Source of the DNA: Lunularia cruciata
Taxonomy: Eukaryota; Streptophyta; Marchantiopsida; Lunulariales; Lunulariaceae
NCBI GenBank assembly: GCA_948567375.1
Contig: OX419761.1
Coordinates: forward strand, 59,522,501-59,586,500
Length of the DNA stretch: 64,000 bases
Direction: 5' to 3'
Below the pieces are notes generated by a model, which saw only the letters and a program-made list of their open reading frames with translations, did not search any database and had not been told where the DNA came from. Position numbers and translations under genes: made by a program. Shown one piece after another: positions 55,780-64,000 of this stretch. How positions within the stretch are numbered: position 1 is the first letter of the stretch; every line of letters starts with the position of its first letter.

Positions 55780-57558
55780 TTTCCATTGATGGCAAGTACT
55801 TCTTCCCAAGGACACCCATCTACCTCAACTTCACACCCTACAATAGTACACTCTCCTAAAACAACACATACTCCAATTTTTGCAGTCCTTCCTACTTCAA
55901 TTGCATTGACTTCCATGGCCAAAGGAGGAACTAATTGCTTCCACCTAGAATGGTAGTATTTATAGGACAAGAAGACTTTGAATTGGTTGTCCAAATGCTT
56001 GAAATCATTTACATGGCACAAAACATCTTGGATGATGATGCTATGGCATGACAAATTGGCCAAAGTTTATAAACATTGTGCTATAGTGGTTTAGTGGCCT
56101 TAGCCCTACCACACAAATGAACTATGGTTAATATGGGCCAAAGGACAATAAGAATATATCTCACCATGACAACAAGAACAACTTAGGAATAAAATAAAAC
56201 AACTTTGCAAAGGACACAATGAAACCATGGAGGCGTTTATTCAAAGGTTCCAATACATATCTTCAATGATCATACTAGCTCCAAACTAAAAAATAGCCCT
56301 CAATTGGTTTAAGGATGATCTACCTAAGGATATTCAAATCTACAAAAAGGCTACAACTCTAGCCCTAACATTCAAAGAAGCACGCTATTGGGTCAAGCTG
56401 AGCAAGATAGGGCCTAAACAGATCCATGCCTATTCTACCAAGTGTAATGTATAACCCATATGTTGTCTTTTAGGGATTCTGGCAATTTTACTACTTCTAT
56501 GGGGGGAATTCTATAGCCACAACATGCCCTATATGTGGTGTTGAAATCAATACCAATATACAATCAACAGCCTGCAACACCTACCACAATAATTCCTATA
56601 ACACCTCTAGCACTTCATGCTCCGATAACTACATTGATCCCCACAAAAAAATCTATAATGGAGGAAATCTTGGTCAAGTTGGAATGCCTTGAGACTTTCA
56701 CTACACACAACAAGAGATTTAGTTAACTAGAAATAAATCTAGTTTACACTACTACCAAGGAAAAATCTCTTGTACATGATGCTTGGGACGGGGGCACACT
56801 CATACCTATTATGCTACCCCAAAAATTCCAAATTTTTGCATCTGTTAGGGAAGGTATGGACATATAATGGAAAATTGTAGAACATGATGAAGGTGCCAAG
56901 AACCTTGTGAAGAAAGAACTCACATAGTGGATACTATCTTGGCACAAAATACCTTCAACCAGCACTTATTGGATCCACCTTCCAAGAAGGAAGAGGAAAT
57001 GGATGAAGGCGTGGGCCAATTGGTCATGATATTTGTTGTCATATATGTACCAAAATCATTATGCAAACCAATGCCGCAACAAACGTGCACATTGCACATT
57101 CTACTCTAGAGTGCATATTTTGACACAATGTCCAAACTCCTAGAACTTCATCACTTAGGCACATGGAGTGCCCCTACAAAATGAAAACCTAATAACATCA
57201 ACCCTAATAGGAATGTGCATTTCATCACCATTGAAGAAGTTCCCCACGGAGAGAATGTATCAAATAAGGATAATGTCCCACTAAAGGCCAATATGTTCCT
57301 CAAAATGAAATCCTATACTTATGTAGTACCCAATCCAGCTAGTACTTTTGGCTCGAAAGACTACTCTATGGAATCCGACAATAAGCTAATATGGGAGGAG
57401 ACCTTGCCACTTGTCTTCAAAATGTATCCCACTGCAATTCCTTTATTAGGTATCATGGCAAAGCAACCCTTTACTTCCTTCATACACAACTACAATATCA
57501 TTGCCAATTTGGCTAACACTCAAGCAAACATCATTCTCAAACAACTCTAGATGGTATC
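55780..57558 (+). pseudogene. H: plus-strand Ty3/gypsy gag (and start of protease) remnant
   Basis: The plus strand gives Ser/Thr/Pro-rich N-terminal text, then FIGQEDFELVVQMLEIIYMA (~55.95 kb), then LCKGHNETMEAFIQRFQY with ALNWFKDDLPKDIQ (56.2-56.4 kb). A short helix MEEILVKLE follows, then a knuckle GRYGHIMENC whose second Cys codon is now a stop. An open stretch runs to 57550. This is the order of plant gypsy Gag proteins. Several stops make it inactive. It is cut at 57559 by the LTR of G2. Confidence 0.5.
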
Positions 57559-58008
57559 TATAAAAGAACAAGGAGAGACATAGGGAATAGAAGATCACAT
57601 TGGGACTCTTGAATTAATGAAAATATGAATGCCTAGCATGAGCTTGGGCTTTGGTATTTATGGAGAACATACAAGACTCTTGAGAAGCTTCTCACAAAGC
57701 TTAAAAAAAGGTGCAAGCTAAGCTAACAAAAAAGCTTCTCAAGAAGCTCCCTTCTAGAAGTTGCCAACTTGGCATGAAAGCTAAGCTAGTTAGGAAACTT
57801 CCTTCTAGAAGCCACCTTCTTGGCATGCAAGCTAAGTTTCCCAAGAAACTTCCTTCTAAAAGTCACCACTTGGCAAACACATTACCTGATACTTGGAAAG
57901 TACCAAGTAGCTTCCTTGATGCTTCTAGAATATTTTTATCATTCTTGGCTACTTTGGCCTATTTGCTATTTTATTAGTCTTGACTAACTTGTCTATAAAC
58001 TCCATATT
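57559..58008 (-). repeat. G2 3' LTR
   Basis: ~450 bp, longer than the G LTRs because it holds an extra copy of the ~60-bp tandem unit. The GAAnnTTC pairs are partly degraded. Confidence 0.65.
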
Positions 58009-59340
58009 CTCCTATTGCTAGTTGGTGATGTTCTCATTACCATGGAAGCTTCAAGCTCCTAGATGGCCATTTATGCATTTTGGAGATGAGAATGAGGCTC
58101 CCTAGTAGCATCATGAAGAGAATAACCTTTCCTAAGGGCTTTATACTCAATATGTTGTTGTCAGCCATGTTGAATGTAGCAATGTGCAAGGATGGAATCA
58201 AATTCATACTCTTCATGATTGTTCATAGGGACAAGAAAAGGAGCGGATTGGCCAAGAGAAGGAAATGAAGATGGATTAGAATCAAAGGGTTTCAACTTGA
58301 AAATATGAAAGGTATGGTAGATTCACATATGACAAGTCAAGTCAATAAGAAAAAGGAGAAATGATTTTGGTGAGATAAAATAGACCTATCTAATAAGGAG
58401 TAATTTTACAAAGTTGGGTATCAAGTGGGAGAGGTAGTTTACTAGAAGAAATCATGATCATTTCACCAAGTTAAAAAGTAAGATCATGATGATGTTGGTC
58501 TGTATATTGTTTTTGATAACTTTGAGCAACAAGGAGATGAGATTTGGCTTGTTGTAGTGATTGGGATATTGTGGTCAAGATGGTAGAAGTATGAGGGACA
58601 TGAGATGGAGGAGGAGCAAGAAGGGAATTTGGAACAAGTGAATCTTAGATAAAGTTAAGGAAAAAAAAAAGAATCTGGTGCTTACTTGCTTGGAGTTGTT
58701 GTGGGCAAACTCAGCAATTGCAAGACATTTATCCCAATTGGTATAATGAACATTGATAAAAGCATAAATTATATCTTTTAAGGCATGATTTTCATATTTG
58801 GTTTGTCCATCAATTTGAGGATGATAGGCCATGACAAAGCAAGCTTAGTGCTGACTAGCTAGAAGAGTACTTGCCAATTTTTTTTGGTGAATCAAGGATC
58901 ATAGTTGGATATGACTACACAAGGCATCCCATGGTACTTGAAGATATTTTCAAAGTAGATCTGAGCTATTTTGGAGTATATCAAATGTTGGTGCAAATGG
59001 ATTTGTTTATTAAGTTTATCAACAAACACCATGATTATTGTATACCCTTGCTTTATCTTGAGCAAAGATGTGATGAGATCTAGCTCATGTGTGTCTATTC
59101 AGAAATGGAATGGAAAGTGGTTGAAGGAGTCCACTCAAGTTTGGTTACTAGCCTTGTTGCATTGGCACCACAAGGTGTCCCACAAGATTAGACAAACTCT
59201 CAACCTCTCATGCCATGTTAGGCCACCACCATTTGCATTGTAGGGTACCCAAGATCTTGTCCATACCCATGTGACCAAAAAATTGGTAAGTCATGGGTTT
59301 CATAAATAAGCACAAGTCATAGATCATCCATGGTTAGGAC
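58009..59340 (-). pseudogene. G2 integrase and C-terminal region, degenerate
   Basis: A minus-strand frame at 58575-58832 contains AYHPQIDGQTKYENHALKD, the third catalytic Glu region of integrase with the Glu changed to Lys (QTK for QTE). Surrounding DNA aligns with G 39.1-40.45 kb. Many stops occur. Confidence 0.6.
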
Positions 59341-60121
59341 TGTATCACTTTTGCGGTAATCAGGTAAATAAAGTTTTTTCACATAGAGATATGAGTCAGA
59401 AATGGTCTAATACAAAGTAAAAAATAACAATTTAGTTCTTCTTGGTTGTGTCTTTAATCTCTCAGGTAGAAATCACACCTAAAAGAGATTAACAAGCACT
59501 AATTTATAGTCCTGTCATGAATTACACCATCATAATCACAATACTATCCAATCTTTACAAACCAACTTTGATTGTGATGATTCATATTCTCCCAAAGATG
59601 GCTACTTCACTACAAAACAATCTCACCTCAAAATTGTGGTCCATCCCTCCACTAAAGGCACATTTTCCTTGATCAAAATTGCTCACATCAAACTCATGGT
59701 GGACTCAAAAATGCAAAATACTACCAACACTAGAATTCCTCTGAGAATTGTCAAGGCATTGCTTTGATTACACTTCACTCAAGATCAAACACATAGCATG
59801 ACGATCAATACTATGGAATCAATACCCAACAAGCTCAATGACTTGCACTTTGAATTTTCTAAACACTAACAAACACAAACACAAACTTGATACTCAAAAT
59901 TAAGCTTAAATGACAAGCACTAAGATACAACACTTTGCTTTATCTTTCTTTGGAAATATAAATATTGAAGAACAATTTGCTACGAGTACTTCCTTTAAAT
60001 AAGCTGAGCACTCTAATAGTTAACTAACTACTATACCATTTTCTAACAACTTTACCAACCTATAGATTGAAAATGACAATGCACCTCTTCATATTTGTAT
60101 CTTCAAATCTCAAAACTGTTA

Positions 60122-63100
60122 CTACTCCATTCTGATATTAACCTTGACTTTGGCTTCCAAACCCAATTCTACTTCAAGAATTTCTCCTTCTTTGGGTCTA
60201 CCCAACATTGCTACATCCTCTACTAATTCTATCACTTCTTCACTACAACTTGCAATTGAGATCATGGGTAATCTATCTACATCATTATCCTTTGACCCAC
60301 TTCTCTCTAATGTCTTAAAAAGCTTGTCAAAAGTAACTTGCATTCCTACCTCTCTTAATTTGCATTGGATATCCTTCTTTGGCTTACTCCAAAGCTCCTC
60401 TAACTCCTTTCTTGCTACATTTAATATCTTGCTTCTAACATCTTCCTGCAAACATTCTCTCCTACTTCTAACATCTTCCTATCTACCCTCTCCCTTAAAC
60501 CAATCAATAACTAATTGAAATTTACATCATCTACATCCTTTCTTTCTTCTTCCTTGTCTCTTGCACTAGCACTTTCAGTTCATGTAGTCTTGCTTCTTCC
60601 AACTAAACTTCAGATACCGTGTTGAGCATTGCCTTCATTTGTAGTACTACTCCCTCAATTGTCTCTTGCCTATGTATCTTTAGTTTCTCTCTCCATTTGC
60701 AACTCCTCCCTATACATCTTCACCTCATCTTTCAACTGGGCTTTTAATGCTTTCTTCTCCTTTACATTTTGTCTGAGTTGCATTTCCATTCCTTTGATTA
60801 AACCTCACAATCTTCCTCCTCTTGACTTTGCACAGTCAATTTTCTTTGCCAAGTTCAATTTGTAACACCCATTTGTGCATGTATGTTATTGTGATATTCA
60901 ATTTGGTAAAAAAAGTACTTGAGAGATATTATTTATAATAAACAAAGGATGGTTCTACATTAGTCATGATTAGCTAAAGTTATTCATAGCTAAGATAGAG
61001 GGGACCTTACTTTAGGGGAAGTAGAAAAGATGAGCACCACTATTTTGGATTCTAGTATGTTGACTTGGTATTATTCCTAGGTGTTTGGCTTTGAGGAAAG
61101 AGTTGAAACTCTTGGACCCACAAGCCTTTTTATTTCGGATTCTTCTACAATCTAAGGATAGCCCATGTGAAGGAATCCTTGACTTAATGGTTGGATCAAG
61201 ATAAGACCACATGCTTAGGAGAATATTCTCATGAACATGGATATTCCTTTAGCTTTTTGACTTTATTTGACTTTTAGCTTAATAACTTGAATTACTCCAA
61301 TAATTAGTAACTTTGGTGCGTAACTATTTCACAAGTATATAAACTACGGATGAGGAAGTACTCATCATCCTTTCATTTTCAACTATCTCTGTCTCATCAA
61401 ATTCTCTAATGAGCAATGTCTTGAGGCTTGGAGTGTTAGCCTTGGAGGAGTATGATGGAGTTGGGGTTCTTTGCTTTCTTAGTCCATGGTGTGCTACCAT
61501 AATAGCCATCAAAGGTTCATCTTGAGTGAGAGATAGGCCGGCTCATAGATCTTTCTCCACCGCCCTTTTCTTTAGGCTCTCCATCTCTTGTCCCATGACT
61601 GCTGCCATAGCCTTCAAATGAATAAATTCCACTCACACGTCATGCACTTCTGGCTTCAAGGTCTTAGTCTTCTCCATCTGCTCCCTTTGATCTTCTTCTT
61701 GCTTTGTCATTGCTTTGCCTCTCTTTACAAAATCCTCAGTTAGGCTCTCAATCTCCTCCTCATAAGCCCTATTTTAGTTTGAAGTTCTTCTACTTTCCCT
61801 CTTTCCATGGATTAACTTCCTTCTTAACTCCAAACTTTCTTCACTCATGTATTGTACTACTCTCAATTCATCTTTCAATGCTACATGATTTCCCCTCCAC
61901 TCTTCTCTCTTCCTCTTCAACTACAATGGAAATGTAAAAAAAATCTTTGACAAGTACTCTACCCCATCAAAGATTCTTGTAGTCTCTGGTTCTTTGGGCT
62001 CTACACTCTTTACCTCTCTTATTGGAGATTTACCCCAAAATCTCAATTGTCTCACTCTATGGGCATCTCATCCAAGCTTTCTCCTTCTTCATCCACTGGG
62101 ATCACTTTGCTAATTTTTGCAACAATAGTAGGCACACTTCTCTTTGATCTCTTACCTTTCTAGAAACCCCAACTTTGGCTTGACTTCTTGAGTTTCTTTG
62201 ATCTCCATCTGTGGCAATTCCAAACACAAAATTTCTCCTTCTCTCATGCAATCAATCTTGGCATAGAACTCTTGATCCGCATCTTCAGCATCATTCTATC
62301 CTTGTTGCTGAACTTTTGATTCATCCTCACTTCCATTGCTCAACTTTTCACTTTGCAGTGTTAGCTCTAGTTCTTCCACTACTCTCAGGTGTTGGCCGGT
62401 TCTTGCATAATGCTCATCACTACTTTGGATATGTTGGATGTATTGCTGCTCCTCCTCACCCGCTTCTTTTTGTAGATCTAGATGAAAGTGAGCTCCCATC
62501 TTTCTTTGCTCTACCTCCTTCATTAGGTTCAACCTAAAGTAGAAATGTGCAAAAAATGGCACCAAATAGTGGGAAGCGGCTTGATCTCTCCAACACCACA
62601 CCATTTGTTGTGTTCTTTGATGAAAACACTTTGCCCAATTCATCAACACTCTTACAAACATTTGATGGAAAAACATTGCTTGATGCTTCATCATGTATGT
62701 GGTTTGATTAGGCTTGAAGAGTGCCATCATCACCCTAACAATACTTTGGCTTATAGGGTCTTGATAGGTTTTGACCTTATACCCATTCTTTGTATGTGGC
62801 GTAGTGAAGGAATTGCAGATTTTGTCAATATCCTTTGTATACTCTCCTTTCTCAAGGAATGTAGCCCTAATTTTCTCATCAGCCTTTCTCTCAAGAACCA
62901 ATCTCCAATCCGACTTTGTCCATCAAGCCAGATTGCCTCTCTTTCCTTCATTCTCAAGTCTTTCCTCCCATTCGCTTGCAGCTACTTCTGCCATGAAACT
63001 TGGAAACTCAAGGTCCAATTCCAGGTCAGGAAAGCAATCTGAAGTCTTCTCAACACTTCAATCCTAGCTATCATTTCTAACCTCCAAATCATAGGATTTC

Positions 63101-63260
63101 TCATTGCAAGTGAGGGACTCTTCTTCTCACCCTTCTTTGGCGTAATGCAATCCCTAACTTGTGGTAGCTTGAAGATAATTCTACCATCTCCTCGTCTTGA
63201 GATCCTAACTCCCTCAAGATTGTTAAACATCAAATGATTGGATGGCTCTACTACAAGCAC
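60122..63260 (-). pseudogene. E3 copy of the E-family unknown protein (interrupted)
   Basis: Conserved pieces on the minus strand: 62982-63260 (EGVRISRRGDGRIIF, IARIEVLRRLQIAFL); an open 201-codon piece 62296-62901 (ISQSIVRVMMALFK, TTYM, FFHQMFV, NWAKCFHQR, HYLVPFFAHFYFRLNL, acidic C-terminal half); and the C-terminal piece 60122-60451 (LEELWSKPKKDIQ, VTFDKLFKTLERSG, RPKEGEI, LGLEAK). A shift separates the first two, and an A-family solo LTR lies between the last two. No known domain is recognised. The charged middle suggests a coiled coil. Confidence 0.55.
60860..61547 (+). repeat. Older solo LTR of family A
   Basis: 688 bp, TGTAACACCC...GGCTCATA. The terminal CA is mutated to TA and many substitutions separate it from the other A LTRs. 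It retains the 13-bp segment missing in A2. Flanks AATT and GATC do not match, so the TSD is lost or never equal. Confidence 0.85.
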
Positions 63261-63717
63261 TCCTTTGGGTTGACTAATTAGTGATTTAGGTTACTTGTGT
63301 GACATTTTGAAATCCCTTTGACAAAAATCTTGACTTTATAGTTCTTTGTTGCGTGGTTGTTCCTCCATCACTCTTCATTGATAATCACACTTTCTGCATG
63401 AGTTCCTCTTGGCACTGTCAAGTTTAGTCATTCGCGCCTTAGCCATTTTCTTGCTTGTACTTTCTTGGTTAGTAACTTGAAGGAAATTTGTTACACCATC
63501 TTTGCACCGGGTTGATCACCTTGAGGCAAAATTTCCTTACTTTGGATTTCCCAATGACAAGTCCAATCTAAGTTCTTCTTTCCTAACTCAAAGTCACTTT
63601 ACTTTGGGTCTCAATCCAAAGACACAATTCTCCTTCTTTTAATGCCATTTGGGTCCAATACAACTTTGCGTATACAACACTTCTTAAAAGTATAACAAAA
63701 GAAATGTGGGTACCACA

Positions 63718-64000
63718 AGAACATAAATCTGGTTCTCATAAAATAGAAGGCCTTCCTTGAAGGAGAAGGTGTTTTATTCCTTGTTGTGTGCTGCAAGACA
63801 ACCTTGTACCATTTGAAAGAAGATGCCTTATTGTAAAACAATCCTAATTTGATTTGGACTTTTGAGTCAATTGACACTATCTTAATTGCCACGGTGATGA
63901 GAAGAAGAGTCTTCAAATCAGGTCATCATGATAGGGTATTTGGGATGACATGAAACCTACATGAAACAAGGATTTGTAATTGGTTTGCATGATCACTGTT
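63718..64000 (-). pseudogene. G2 pol continuation at window end
   Basis: Aligns with the G interior upstream of its integrase core (40.47-40.83 kb), between integrase and RNase H. It is truncated by the window edge. Confidence 0.55.

Larger units (their letters stand above)
59341..63717 (-). mobile_element. E3: near full-length E element, split by an A solo LTR
   Basis: The minus-strand start TGTGGTAC is at the 63717 side. The 3' end at 59341 is slightly shortened (TGTATCAC for TGTGACAA...TATCAC). TSD is AGGAC at 59336-59340 and AGAAC at 63718-63722, one mismatch. Removing E3 rejoins G2 text matching G at ~40.46 kb. Net length is ~3.69 kb without the solo LTR. The TATTTAAAGGA box is the rc of 59991-60001. 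Confidence 0.7.
57559..64000 (-). mobile_element. G2: second, older G-family chromovirus, running off the window, host of E3
   Basis: The 3' LTR is 57559 to ~58008 (TATAAAAGAAC...). The interior from 58009 matches G: chromodomain/integrase C-terminal zone, then integrase core to 59340. It resumes after E3 at 63718-64000 with text matching G at ~40.47-40.8 kb. The 5' LTR lies beyond the window. Confidence 0.7.

Noticed and set aside
55593-56063. 156-codon minus-strand open frame
   Set aside because: It is antisense to plus-strand text that reads as gypsy Gag, shows no domain, and is better explained as a shadow of that remnant.

Overview
This window is nuclear DNA from a land plant. The first ~6.2 kb is comparatively GC-balanced and gene-like. 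It holds the 3' end of a spliced gene whose product ends in a motif typical of tyrosine-sulfated signalling peptides. From ~6.2 kb the sequence becomes AT-rich, and from 7.4 kb to the end it is almost wholly LTR-retrotransposon DNA. Nothing prokaryotic, organellar or CRISPR-like was seen. The species cannot be named from sequence alone; pyrimidine-rich leader-like DNA beside very Ty3/gypsy-rich DNA would fit a moss or another seed-free plant, but this is a weak inference.

The retrotransposons form a nested stack that can be unpicked from target-site duplications (TSDs) and from rejoined reading frames. An old gypsy element (B0) was entered by chromovirus F (7862-48100). F was entered by two elements. 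One is gypsy element B (8110-32759), which in turn received two copies of family A: A1 on the minus strand (9362-17189) and A2 on the plus strand (22602-30397). The other is E1 (35500-44751), an element without reverse transcriptase, which received chromovirus G (38784-44293). Downstream, a plus-strand gypsy fragment (H) was entered by E2, by the internally deleted B-family copy C, by an A-family solo LTR, and by a second G-family element (G2). G2 contains E3, and E3 contains another A-family solo LTR.

Family A is the youngest layer. A2 has LTRs differing at only two sites and one open 1608-residue Gag-protease-RT-RNase H-integrase frame. Ahead of gag lies a separate conserved ORF encoding a second zinc-knuckle protein. 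A1 has the same plan but is broken by a nonsense codon and a lost integrase zinc ligand. A1 and A2 point away from each other and form a ~7.8 kb inverted pair.

The most unusual features are: (1) the E family, three ~3.7 kb-type copies with TG...CA ends and 5-bp TSDs, no internal polymerase genes, a conserved unknown protein and a TATA box near the 3' end, which look like giant ORF-bearing solo LTRs; (2) the extra zinc-knuckle ORF of family A; (3) 4-bp TSDs for families A and B against 5-bp for the chromoviruses; (4) B-family copies whose ends look permuted relative to the LTR predicted from the polypurine tract and leader; (5) chromovirus LTRs carrying tandem heat-shock-element-like repeats upstream of a TATA box.
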